This document shows positions 22,001 to 32,481 of a DNA stretch of 64,000 nt, in pieces. Position numbers and translations under genes: made by a program. The notes under the pieces were generated by a model. It was not told the origin of the DNA. It did not search any database and worked only from the letters and a program-made list of their open reading frames with translations. Each line of letters starts with the position of its first letter. The stretch's first letter is position 1. The DNA is from Sordaria brevicollis. Lineage: Eukaryota > Ascomycota > Sordariomycetes > Sordariales > Sordariaceae. The stretch covers positions 2,170,001 through 2,234,000 of the forward strand of contig JAUTDP010000001.1 of NCBI GenBank assembly GCA_033439795.1. The letters are read 5' to 3'.

Positions 22001-22357
22001 TCGCGATGGTTTTGGCGACCTTTCTTGAGCTTCTTCTTGAGCTTCTTGAGCTCCTCGGCGTGATTCGCCAGAGTTGTGTACCTCAGTAGTAGTAGTATGC
22101 CCTTGCTGCTGCCACCGGCGCGCATGCTGGGCCTCGAACTCGGTCAAGTCGCCATCCACGTCGTCCACGTCGTGGTCGGGTAAAGACTGGTCGGAAAGAA
22201 ACGGCGGCCGGGTGTGGAGGGCGCGAAGAGTAGATCTGGTGGTTGTGGGAGCTGCTCTAGCTAAGGCTGGGGTACACTCCCTGGGAATCAGGGAGAGCCC
22301 GCGAGCGCCATTGGAATTCGACAAGACTCTCCATAGCTGTTTGACTCCCAGGGACAT
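19031..22357 (-). CDS. Mitochondrial pentatricopeptide-repeat-like protein
   Basis: A single-exon 1108-aa protein. The N-terminus is Arg/Ser/Thr-rich without acids for about 50 residues and contains RALHTRPPF, which looks like a mitochondrial presequence. Residues about 170-310 form a mixed domain ending in VNKAIDEILGLARRVTV, reminiscent of a KH-like RNA-binding fold (inference). The middle (about 400-700) consists of helical pairs such as FNMLAEAAAKTHSLNRFNKA and LTTVLSHCKLQKKLDLAI, resembling PPR motifs. The C-terminal third is low-complexity (Thr/Pro/Ser tracts, poly-Ala, poly-Gln). This architecture suggests mitochondrial RNA processing, stability or translation. I cannot assign a named orthologue. 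The start is the ATG at 22357 (MSLGVKQL). Confidence 0.75.
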   Translation of the reverse strand: MSLGVKQLWRVLSNSNGARGLSLIPRECTPALARAAPTTTRSTLRALHTRPPFLSDQSLPDHDVDDVDGDLTEFEAQHARRWQQQGHTTTTEVHNSGESRRGAQEAQEEAQERSPKPSRSMRNRDLIKRLATVPVRAHPALESVFIEPVTEYPDDYETRWSIGTHDKDEFRQELLAGKNSTNPGDWRATLRNLHEWTPYYEADHSDDSVKVIIPSESMPRLFSHDHYSVWDISSRINCRMVLYNHGDADYEEHTPGNQPYLILQGYQSLVNKAIDEILGLARRVTVIFRTQGAEEVVWDGDVEGKDPSVPLKLYSRRSSSQLAPYNVSIRADEFPKPQEWTRKTFEEYVEALVKSRMSSTLASKLYPEYDGRHEMAVIEQLVAIFNDEAAAPFASNAALKVALHYMSRGGETWRPEMFSLFRRAQTGPFNLDIEVFNMLAEAAAKTHSLNRFNKALFLMVRRGYHPNLRTWILFLRLFEAEEVKRYVLQAMNDRNLLNAHGALRMIANEMAPHDAYRAVQLGWDVPTFLAKQNELYDDRGLWVSMDALNQILDVFGSYSKFAEIEQLLDLIFSGKLVAYPDQDTLTTVLSHCKLQKKLDLAIRTIQMFENRSGLKSSMMGRFEMDAQTWDMLVSLALSSKKPHVLSVISRCKHLTNATTYNMRRKLIELLAMDAAELKKNKLVKRLKMGDEERVQFLRNLLIGDFVQANGGEEAFEKIIADVRKEEELRRRRKEVKQQEKADAESASSSPVMMADWFTSQLLNDTDAADAAESVSPTTTPTTTTPIPTPSESPSSTTNLLPTSADHTKQPFPEFDPPPSLEETPPKTWGDVYGAYRYWSLSTQFMNLELDGPIGPLLQQALERDRELHLALREPEPNPERIKELMQPIPIPTKPRTTPVFEEVDKLFKWSVDAAAAAAAAAVAGESTSPKQKTTGAMSELEQRPELEPMDPKKEEDMWGLFVKQMEQEDQQQQQQAAAAAAEAKAKAKTRATGWVDDLYDWGRKRDGKKVSVAAKEGKVKNQAKTVQTSEVLSTQPEPVAQAQSSSPAPTPTETTTAKAESATTDQPNSKEEKNKKDDEDGVEPPSPFSSMLSADRKKKLKWEELADL
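19392..19450. repeat. Low-complexity GCT/GTT and GCCTTA repeats coding for Ala, Gln and Lys-Ala tracts
   Basis: Tandem CTTAGC-type hexamers, then CAG and TTG triplets, on the plus strand. They encode Ala-Lys repeats, an Ala run and a Gln run near the C-terminus of the PPR-like protein. Confidence 0.8.
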
Positions 22358-23114
22358 TGGCTATAACACGGGCATTTCCGTACGGCGCTTCCTTCGCAGC
22401 CGCCGTGGTTAATCGAGATCGAGAGTCGTGGTCGCGTTTTTGTGCTGGTTCGGCTACAAGGTTGCTGCTGTGTGTTGTACTCTGTCGCGGGACTTTGTGG
22501 GAATGTCGTCGTCAAGGGTTTCAGTGGTACTATGCTATAGCCGTCTTGATTCCGCCAGAACCTATGTATCGTACTCGAAAACCGGTGGCCGTAAAAGATG
22601 CGAATGTAAAAGTGTTGAGGATTGTTGGTGAGCACGGGCCACTTTGATGTTTCTTGAGCGCAGGACGTTCTTCAAAAATTTGGCTCACTTCCGCCCCTCC
22701 ATCGGATCCGGGTCCATTTTCCCCACTTTCTCCCGCGGGCTGCAACGGCATGTGCTCGGCCTTCGGTGGACCAGGGGCAGTTCGGACAACATCCGGTGCG
22801 GCTACAGTACGGCATACTGTGCTCCCTTATCATCACAGCAGTCAACAGAGACTACTTTTCCATTTCAATACCCATAGTGATGCTCAAGCAAGGTGTAGTG
22901 TAGTAACCAAAATAGAACCAAAGTAGATTTGCTTCGCTTCGCTTTCTTCGCAACGCTGGCTGACTAGGCTGGCTGGCTTTTTGTGTAAATAGTACACTGC
23001 ACTAGATATTAACCACCTCTGTTTTTACCTCCCTCTCTATATCTCCCTCCCTCCTCTCTTGTAGCTCCTCTCTTTACCTCCTCTTCTACTTTTTCCCTCA
23101 TCTCATCACCTAGA
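22358..23114. other. Intergenic: PPR-gene promoter and Osh-gene 3' flank
   Basis: Two same-strand genes flank this segment. A strongly pyrimidine-rich tract lies near 23020-23110. No conserved ORF or RNA gene recognised. Confidence 0.5.
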
Positions 23115-26100
23115 TTACTCCGAAAAGATATCCAGCACCCCCGTCCACTGGCCCCCATTCCTCGCTCTCTCCTCCCAATACCCTTCCTTCCCACCCTTCA
23201 ACTTCCACACCTCCTCTCCGTCCTGGCCCGTAGCCACCTTCACAAACCACTTGGGTTTATACTCTTCTCCCCTCTCCTCCATCTCCTTTCTGCGTTGTCT
23301 CTGCGCCTCTTCGAGCTTCACCTTCCACTCCTCCGCCGAGTCCAAATCTCCTTGCTCGTGGAACCGCTGGTCCGGGCGAAGTCTGCTATCCGTAGGCGGC
23401 AGTTTACCCTTCTCCAGGGGTGTAATTTCATTCAGCGACGCAGCGAAGGTGGTAAGACCATACGTGTTCGCCGCGTTGGGAACAAGACTGCCTGCCTTCC
23501 AGATCTCCTTTCCGCCAGGCACAGTCTTGAGACTGCTTGTCCAGGTGCCGGTAAGCGCCTGGCCTGTGTTGGATCCGTCGGGACCGAACGTCTCGACGTG
23601 AACCTCCTCGCCGCGACCGCCAAACATGCCCTTGGACGAGCGGAACTCGACAACGGCCTTTGCGCCCGAAGTCTCGTTGTTGACGTTCATGCTGCCGACG
23701 GGCTCGACGTACTTCTCGCCGTAGACGACATTGCGCAGGAAGACGGTGGCAATGTGCCAGCTGTAGTGCTCGTCGGTGCCGTCAGGGAGGTGCAAGGCGA
23801 CGCGCACGCGACCCTCGGTGGTGATTTCGGCGCTCTTACCCCAGAACTTCTGCGAAGGAGCCGGAGACTGGGAGAAGGACCAGAGAGCGCTGTCGGCCTG
23901 CACGGCGAGGCGGACGGGGCGGTGGCATACCTTCTCGACGAGCACCCTAAATCCACCAGGTACTTCGTTCTCGGACCGCACCAGCTCGTAGGTTTCACCA
24001 AGCAGAGGATTGAAGGGCTTGCGGGTAGCACGCTCCTTGGCACGACCGTTGCTGAACTGGGAGACAGCAAAGGCAGTGACGTACAGAAGACGTTCCTTGG
24101 CGTCAGTCTTCTTGGCAGCCTCCGTGAGAAGCTGGCCGTACTCGAGTTGCTCCGCCATGCGCTGGCACAGAGACAAAGGCTCGTTTGCAGAAACAGGCAT
24201 ACTGATCGTACTAAGATCCTTGCCCACATTCTTGCGGACGAACGCAATGAGACTGGGAGGAGGCACCTTGGCAGCAGGAATCGTCGTCCGTCTGGTAACC
24301 GTGTCTGTAACAGGTAGTGGCGCGAGAGACTTGGGCTTGACGGGGAACAAACTGTCATGATTGTCCGCACCGACGCCTTCAAACTCCTCCTCTTCCTCCA
24401 CTGACGAGACCGATGAAGAGTCGTGGATATCGACCTCCTCCGCATCCGAGCCTGGTGTGTCCTCCTCGCTCTGACGAATAATCATAACCTGGCTCTGTGT
24501 CGGCCCGCCCGTCTCACCAGCCTCGGCATCAAAGAATTCATCGATGGTAGAAGCCGTAGACTCTAAACTGTTTCTAGACGCCGCAGGCATCATGTTTGGC
24601 GCAATCAATTGTGAAGGGAGTCTTCGGCGCTTGTTCTTAGACAGCAACTGCGAAAACTCAATCACAACAGAATCCAGATCGCTCAACAGGGCCGCACAGT
24701 TGTCGTAGGCGTTCCGCTCCTCCGCACCACCGTTAACAGCCGTCGCGCTGGTTGGTGATGGCACCGCCAGGGCAGCCCCAGTTGTTGCCTGAACGCCTGG
24801 TGCCGCGCCAGGCGAAGCATTGCTGGCCTTGCGCTTCCAGAACGGCCTGCGCGGTTCCGTCGAAGGGGTAAAGTAGGTCTCAGAGTCCTCCGCGATCACT
24901 GGCGTATTAGGCGAGAGCAACGAGGCCTGGCTGACAGCAGGGCCCTGCTTCTCGGCAGCCATATCCTTAACCAGCCGTCTGAGAGCATCTCTTGTTCCCA
25001 CAATCCTGCTGACCAAGGACTCGACCTGCGCCCACTCCCTTTCGTCCTCCTGCTGTGCGCTAGGTACGCTGGTAGAAGGTCGCGAAGCCGGCCTGTCAAC
25101 ACCGAGAGATGATGCGCTGTTATTGAGGGTCTCCAGACCGCGAGCAATGCGACTGGCCTTTTCCAAGGCCTTGGCCCAGTCGTTGAATTCCTTCGGACCA
25201 GACGCCTTCAGGTGCCAAATCTCGGCGCCAGAATCGATAGTAATCTCGCGCCGTCTTTCATCGGCGGCAATGGCGGCCAAACTCAAGGGGATGGCTCCTC
25301 TCAAAGCAGACGAGTTGCGGTTGTGGTAGTAGGATAGCGTGCACGTTGTAAAATCGAGGGAGAAGAAGCGGCGGGCGAAACCCTGGCCCTTCTTGCGACG
25401 TCTCTTGAGAAGCACACCGACGTGGTAGGTTGCGCCGGGGACGAACCCTGCTTCGCTCCTAGCGTTCGAGACAGCACGGCTGCGACCGCCGGCGGGATGG
25501 CTGTGTAGACTATCGACAGACTCGGAGTTGCCAGCGCCAATACGGGGTGTAGAACCAGCTCCCAAGCTTGTTCTACTGGCGTTGGACCCGGACCCAGCTT
25601 GTACGGTAGGCAGGTGGTGGGCAGTCTGGGGCGGGGCGCCGGTAGGGTATGTAAGCAAGACGAAGGTAGCCGTTTTGGACGTCTGCTTCGAAAAGGTGTT
25701 GTCGAAAACGAGGCCGTACATGCCAGCATTGGTGACGTCGTATGTGCCCACTGTGACCTTGTCGGCCTCGCACTTGCCGTGCCATTTTATGGGTATGAAG
25801 CCTTTCTTGGCCAGCTGGTCTTGCGCCGTGCTGGCATCTCTCCTGAACAGGCCTGTCTTCGCATCGGAAACGGCGGTCTCGGTGGCTGGTTGCTCGGGGG
25901 TGGCAGTGGCCTCGAAGGTCTGGGAGCCGGCAGTTGTACCGCCAGTTCCTGGGTGCTTAACGATGGCAAAGTTTCTGTAAGTCGTGTTGGTTTGCAATGG
26001 TCAGCGCATGTTATGTCTTGAACTTGGATCGAGTCGGTGAGGAGGGACAAAGACTGGGTCTTGTAGGTATTCGTACATGGACTTCTTGTGTGGTTGAACA

Positions 26101-26285
26101 CTCCATGATATCGTGTGGCCTTCTTCGACCTTGACCCATCGCACAATGTAGGACTATAAGGGGTTAAAGAACGGCTCGTCGGTCAGCAACTGTTGTTTCG
26201 CGAAGTGTTTCTGGAAGCTTAGCTTGGGACAGGTCAGGGACTGGCGTACCTTGCTGTGAATCTCGAGCTGCTCGATGCCCGCCAT
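23115..26285 (-). CDS. Oxysterol-binding protein, Osh3-type (GOLD-PH-FFAT-ORD)
   Basis: A predicted 990-aa lipid-transfer protein. Exons are 26285-26250, 26153-26077 and 25974-23115; the first two restore an N-terminal GOLD domain (SWSVQPHKKS, then INFAIVKHPG). Domains in order: GOLD (about 12-130), PH (about 220-315, starting YHVGVLLKRRRKKGQG), a Ser/Glu-rich linker with a FFAT-like motif EFFDAEA at 517-523 for binding VAP at the ER, then the sterol/PI4P-binding ORD (about 610-960, containing NPLLGETYE). The usual EQVSHHPP fingerprint reads EKVCHRPV (718-725). Such proteins work at ER-plasma membrane contacts, exchanging lipids and regulating phosphoinositides. The C-terminal helix region (KLEEAQRQRRKEMEERG) is typical. 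Osh3 class is inferred from GOLD plus PH. Confidence 0.92.
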
Positions 26286-28065
26286 GGCTGTTGTTTAACT
26301 GTCGTACTATATTATGGCTAGATGTAGGTAAGGGTATATATATAGCTTTGGACGAATCGACAATGCGACAGAGAGGGTAAATTGCTGGATGCGGGAGAGT
26401 TCGAGATCCGTTTCGTAGTGGTGTTTGTAGGTACAAAGGCAGAGAGGCTAGGTAAGGTACTGTAGTTGGAGGTCGAGCTGTTTGTAGGTAGCCCAGGTAG
26501 CCTCCCTGACACTGTCCGCCTCTTCAGTCCGGTGTTGTGTTGAAGAGTTGACGAAGGGGTTTCCTCGATCAATGGATGGGTTGGTGATGGAAGTGACCCA
26601 TTGAACTTGACCAAAACGAAGCTCCAATGCGGTGTTATGGGACTCGGTAGGGGTCTTGTAATCGAGGCTGTCGTGCGATCGAACGAAAGGAGTGGGAAGG
26701 CTCGAAGAAGGTCAGGGAGGTTGGGGACTTGCCCGTTCTTCGGGGATGTCAGCGCCCCGGCAGCGGCAACCAGCGGTAGCAAGTGGCAGTGACACCGACA
26801 GTGGCACCTTCCACAGGCACACGGGACGGTTTCCATGTACCTTGAGGCCTTCTTGGAGCGGAGCCTTGGAATTAATTGCCTGCTATGGATCAACCCACCG
26901 TAGCACTCCCCAACTCAGCGTGGTGGCCCTGGCAACCAACAGGGGCATTCCCGTTTCTTTCCCCATTTGTGTTCAGACCGCCTGCTCGTGCACCGGCTCT
27001 CCCGTCGGGTGTCCCAGCCCATCCATTCGGGGAGCCACACGGACAACGTGAGCGGGCATCGGACGGGGCAATTAAACAACCTCCGATGCCGTCGCCGTCC
27101 GGAAGGCCTTTCTTTCCCATCCTTCAATATTTCCGCCCTTTATGTCTAACACTCCCACCCGATCTAACCCGCGTCTAAACCTACATCACGATATCACAAC
27201 ATCGCATCTCACACCGAGAAGAACCATGCAGAGAACTAAGAAGGCATGGTCATCCCAACGACATGCCAATGCTAGGTGCCTAGCGCTCAGCCTTATACTT
27301 TCTCAGGTACACAGCCAGCTTACAAGAGATTTCTGGGATATGATTGGCCAGAAATTTGGTTGAGGTGTCGGCAATCTCGGCATGTTGTGCTGTCGTCCCC
27401 AGATTGATGTATTTCCCTTTTATTCTCTGTCATATCTGTCACCTTTGTCTGAATGGCTCGGTGTCTGGCTTGCTGGGTTATCATCAAAGTTTGACGCGCG
27501 GATTTTCAATGTTTCCTGTTTGATCTGTATGTAGCTACCTAGGGATCAGTTCCGCGTAAAGGCACGATGAGGTCACACAAGATTGTTCGATGGACAGTTA
27601 AACCTGTTAGAACCTTCTCGGTTATCGGTCTAGGCAATGTCTTGAGTTGTAAACGAGCATTGGCAACGACAGCGATATGTTGGAATGTCCAAGTAACAAA
27701 AAAAAATGCCCACATATGCCAAATAACTTTTTGTCCATTACAGTACTCTGAACATATACCTTCCCCCCAACGACCCTTCGAAGCAACTTTATCGGCTTTT
27801 TTTTCTAGGTCTCATGTCATGGTTCACGACCCTCAATCTGATGTTGAAATGCGTAAAAAAAAAAAAGGAATATATCCCTCAATGAACAAATGCGCTGCCT
27901 CTTCATCACAGATCCCTGAAGACAGAGATGAAAGAAAAGAGAAGACTGTTTTTCCATTGCAACCCGAGACCATATAACCAACCAACCAAGCAATACCCAT
28001 TGGAAAACCCCAAGGCCGTGTTATTTGCAAATCACGGCCGCATCTCTAGATCCAGATTTGCACTC
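26286..28065. other. Intergenic: Osh-gene promoter and spt6 3' flank
   Basis: About 1.8 kb. ORFs up to 191 codons are present but without domain resemblance, overlapping on both strands. Homopolymer A runs occur near 27700 and 27855. Nothing else recognised. Confidence 0.5.
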
Positions 28066-31000
28066 CTATCTGCCGCCTGATTGCTGCTTCAACATCTCAC
28101 TCTGGTATCGAAGCTTGAAGCCGTTGCAGAGGGCTCTAACATCTGGGTACTGGCTCTTCATAAGCTCGAACGCATGAGGGATGACACGGACCGGCCAGGC
28201 ATTGACGCGAGAGTTCCGGCTGGCCTTGAAGCAGAGGAAGAAGTAACCGGGGTGCTTGGTGTCGATGCAGAAAGCGTATGTCGAGCGGTTGGGGTTGGCG
28301 TCCATGTAGGTGGTGAGCCATTTCTCTGTTGTGTGTTGGTTAGCATTTGGTGTCATAAATGGGATGAATGAAGCATCTAAACTTACCAGTCTCATTACGG
28401 GAGCCCTTCTGGAACTTGTCGCACTGCATGAGCTCATCCACCTTCCTCGCCATGGCCTTGACGTGATCCACGATCAACTCGTCCAGATCCTGGTATGTGT
28501 ACTTGCCCACGCGAAGGACACGGCCGACAGCGAACTCGTTCTCCTTCTGCAACTCAAGCACGTCGACGTGCTGGAACACGCCATCCGCCACCTTCCAGGT
28601 AATGGCGAGGTGATCGTTACCTTTGCTAGAAGGTCGGATAACAACCTCACCTGACGGCTGACTGCCCAGATACTCCTCGGCCTGGGTGCTATTGAAGGGC
28701 TTGAACAGAGGATGATTGACCACTCTCTGCGCACGGCCCGTGGTTTTGTCCTTCTCGCGAAGCTCCTCCCTATCCTCGTCCTCCTTTCTGTAATCCCACT
28801 GATCGCGGCCGTGGTCAAAGTGCCTGCGGAATGGTCGTCGCATCTCTTCATCCCTCATCGAAAGCTTACTCACGAACTCCTTGCGGTTGAGATCAATGAG
28901 CTTCGCCTGGACGACCTGTCCGACGTGAAGCACATCCTTAATGGAGTGGCGGTACGAGACATCGTGAGACTCGATGCGTCCCTCAATGCCACAGTCCAGC
29001 TTGACGATGGCAAAATCATCCTTCACTACGCGAACATTGGCCGCCACAATCATGCCCTCGCAGAGCGAATCACGGTTCTCACCAGTGAGCATAGTAAACA
29101 CCTGGTCAACCGTAAGGCTCTCAAACTTCTTCCGAAGCTCTTCGTAGGGCACCTGCAGCTCAGCCCGGATCGTTTCGAGAGTAGCGCGCTTGCGCTGTTG
29201 GTACTCGCGCTCCAGCTGCTCAGCGTATTCCTCCAAGATGAGCTCGTTCACCTTGTCCTGCTCGTCGTCCTTGAAGAGCTTGCGAACAATGGCACCAGCA
29301 CCGTTCTCATCGGTTTCGGCCTTGACGTCCTCCTCGTCCAAGCCCAACGCATCGGCTGCCACCTTCCGGGCAAGATCGTAGTCCTCGGGGTGGATACGGG
29401 TGTTGTCTAGCGGATCGGACTCGGGGTTCGTGGGCTCGTACTCGATGAAAAGGAAACTGGCGCAGTTGTTCCACACACGAGGGCCAAGGACGGGGAGCTT
29501 GTGTCGCTCGGGGTCACCGACAAGCTCATCACGCGAGGTGACAACGCCGCCGTTCTTGTTGATACCCTTGATTAGTAGCTGTGCCTTGCGAGGACCGAGA
29601 CCAGCGACGTAGGGAAGAAGAGACGCGGTATTGGCGTCCTGCATGGCCACGTTGACATCGACGCCGACGAGATTGACCATATCAACCATGGCTGTCTCGA
29701 GGTGCTTGAGCAACTTTGCTTGAGGAAGATACTGCTGGTAGGGATGGATCTGAAGAGAGGTGACATCCTTGCCCAGAGCCGCATACTCCTTCATGGGGTT
29801 CTGCATGTATCTAGCCAGAGCAATGCAGTACCGGGTCATTGGGTTGAGACTCGGGTGATCTGAAACCGCACGAGGGCTGTCCTTGTATAACCGGGCGACC
29901 TCATCGTTAATGACAATCACCTCGAGCAGGTCAGAACGATACTCGTTTGTCTCTGTGTCATCGTATTCAGGACCAACCAGTCCCTTTTCACTGACGAGGC
30001 CCTCAACGTCCTTGATGAGACGGTGCGTATCGGCAGAGAAACCAGAGATGCCAATAACATCGGGTTGGCGACGCCTGACTAGCTCGGCCAAGGCTTCACG
30101 CTGGCTCTCATCCCGAGCCAGGTTGGTGAAGGTACCGTGCTCGAGAATCCTTCCATCCTCATCCATGGAGACCCAGGATACAGGTTCACGGTTAGGATCG
30201 CCCATGCCATTCGACAGTGTAAGCACGCGGGGAGTCGTGCCAAGAACCATACCCTTGGGCTTGTAAGGGGCTTGATCCAGTCGCTTGAAGTAGAGCTCGC
30301 GGCAGGTCTTGAGCAGCTCATCCTGGCACGCTGTACGCAAGGAGTCTTTTACGCCCTTGACAATGACTTTAACAAGTTTCTCAAAGGCCAGGTCGATTAC
30401 CTTTTGACGTTCCGCATTCCACTCGTCAGCAACCTTGCTGAAGTTCTCCGAAGCAAAATCGCTAATGAGTTGTTGCCTGAACTCACGGTCGTTTTCCAGC
30501 GTGACCTTGATCTCGATGAGCCCTTCTTCCTCTGCCTTCATCATCTTGAGGAAGAGCTCCGGTCGAATTGCGAGGTCAGTGATGCTCATGTTTTTGAGAT
30601 ACTTGACTTCGTAGAACGGATTTGCTTCGTCAATCTTGCGTAGACCCTTATCGGTGCGGCGGCAGCTCACAACACCCATACCGTAAAAGTTTTTCCTGAA
30701 GTGCTTGCGCATCCGAGGGCTGGCAAACATCTCTTCAGCCAGCATCTGGCGAGCGGCATTCACGACCTGCTCGCCAGTCTGGAAATCGGAGTCTACCAAT
30801 GTGTCGGCAAGATCCTCTGGCATCCTTGAATCATCCTCCGAGGTCACCCTCTTGCTTTCGCGCAGGATGTTCTTGGCAAGACGATCAGGCGTTATGCCGA
30901 GTGCCTGGACAAACTTGTAGGCGTTGGATCGCCGGATGCGTTCAAACTGAGCTGTCCTGCCGCCGGCTCTCTTGATCTCACGCTGTGCGCTACTATCATT

Positions 31001-32481
31001 AGCAGCAATGTCCTTGAGCTCTGCCGAGTATTGGAAGTTCAGGTAATCTTGGAGATCCTGAAGCTCCTCAATAGACTGCGCTTGACGTATCATCTCTTCA
31101 AGGATATCGTCACGAGTCTTCTCCTTGAGCTTCTCGTAGGTTTGTTCTAATGCGTTGCGCTTCTCCAGGAAGGAGCGGAACCTGATGTCGAGATCCAGGA
31201 CCTTCCAAAGGTCGTCTTGGGTGAGAAGCTTCTCGGCGTCAACGGTATACTCGGGGGCGTCGGGATCATCGCGGCGGTTCGGGTTGCGCATCTTCTTGGC
31301 GTGGATGAGGTAGTCTCTTCGGTGCTGGAAGACATAGGGAACTTCGACTCCGTCAATAACGAAAAATTCGAGGACCTTGCCCACTGCCTTGTTGAAGGGG
31401 CCATGAAGCTCGCTGGCAAGATTCTTGCTTGGTAGCATTAGGTTGCTGATCCATCGAGCCTCCTCCTTGAACTGATCAGAAGTCATCTGGAGGTTCTTGA
31501 ACGCCTTGCGGTCGAGCTGGAAGCGCTCGGGCTCATCGTTGAACCGAATCCTGTTATCCTCGTCGGTAAGGAGCTTCTCCTTGAGCTGCGAAGGTTCGAA
31601 AACGTCCTGCAGCTCAATATCTTCCTTTGTTCGCTCCGCGTGTTCCTGCTCTTCCTCCAGCTGCAACGCCCATTCGTAGTCTTCACCATTGCCGAAAATG
31701 GCGTCCATGTCTTCGAGAGCATCCTTGTCGAGGCCGGTTGTATCGATATTAAGGCCCCTATCCTTGGGTCGAGCGACCTCCTCATCCTCTTCGCGGTGTC
31801 GGCGTTCTTCGTCATCCTCGGGGTAATCGTCTTCGATGAAGTCGTCGAACTCGTCCATTTGGCGGCCGCTGGGACGGCCGTACCCCCGATCATCGTGCTC
31901 TTCGTCTTCGTCGGAGAAGATCTCGGCCAGACCGCGGCGTTCAGTAGGGCGGTGGTCATCCCTATGACCCCGTTTCAGGCGCTTGAACTTGGTTTGCTTG
32001 AAGAAGGTGAGCTGTCAGGACTGGATGATGTCACCGGTGCCATGGAACACGTACCTGGGGTTGTGGCTTCCGCTCCCACTCAGGAATTGCTTCGCCAATA
32101 AGGTCGAGATCTTCTTCGTCGAGCTGCTCCTCCTCTTCGCGCTCACGACGGCGCTTCTTTCTCCTACGACGTTCCCGCGCGTCGGAATCCTCAGCCTCGT
32201 CCTCTTCATCTTCGTCTACGATGAAACCTTCGCGAATCTGCAAGTGATGGTGATGGATGAGTCAGCGGTGGTCCCGATGAGCGGTGTGTTGCAGCATTGG
32301 ACCCAAGGTGGCGTACCTTTCTGGCCTCTTCCTCATCCTCGTCGTCTTCCTCTTCTTCACTGGAATCATCAATGTTGGGTCTTCTCGGGCGGTCGCCGGC
32401 CTCCTCATCGAAAGACTCATCATCCTCCTCGTCATCAAGCTCGGCCTCGCCGTCAATCAAGTCGCGCATGCTGTTGCTCAT
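28066..32481 (-). CDS. spt6: Transcription elongation factor / histone chaperone SPT6
   Basis: A predicted 1405-aa nuclear factor that travels with elongating RNA polymerase II and reassembles nucleosomes. Exons are 32481-32317, 32237-32055, 31996-28387 and 28325-28066, all GT-AG and in phase. Order of parts: a highly acidic N-terminus (residues 1-190, with a KRRRRE-type basic patch), the helix-turn-helix and YqgF-like core ([17 protein letters not shown]), helix-hairpin-helix ([17 protein letters not shown]), the DLD region, an S1 RNA-binding domain ([20 protein letters not shown]), and tandem SH2 domains ([17 protein letters not shown], and YFFLCFKAS in the last exon). Length and order match Spt6. 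The start is the ATG at 32481 (MSNSMRDL), leading straight into the acidic tail. Confidence 0.96.

Noticed and set aside
27567..27977. 136-codon plus-strand ORF downstream of spt6
   Set aside because: Lies in the probable spt6 3' flank, contains an encoded A run, and has no recognisable motif.
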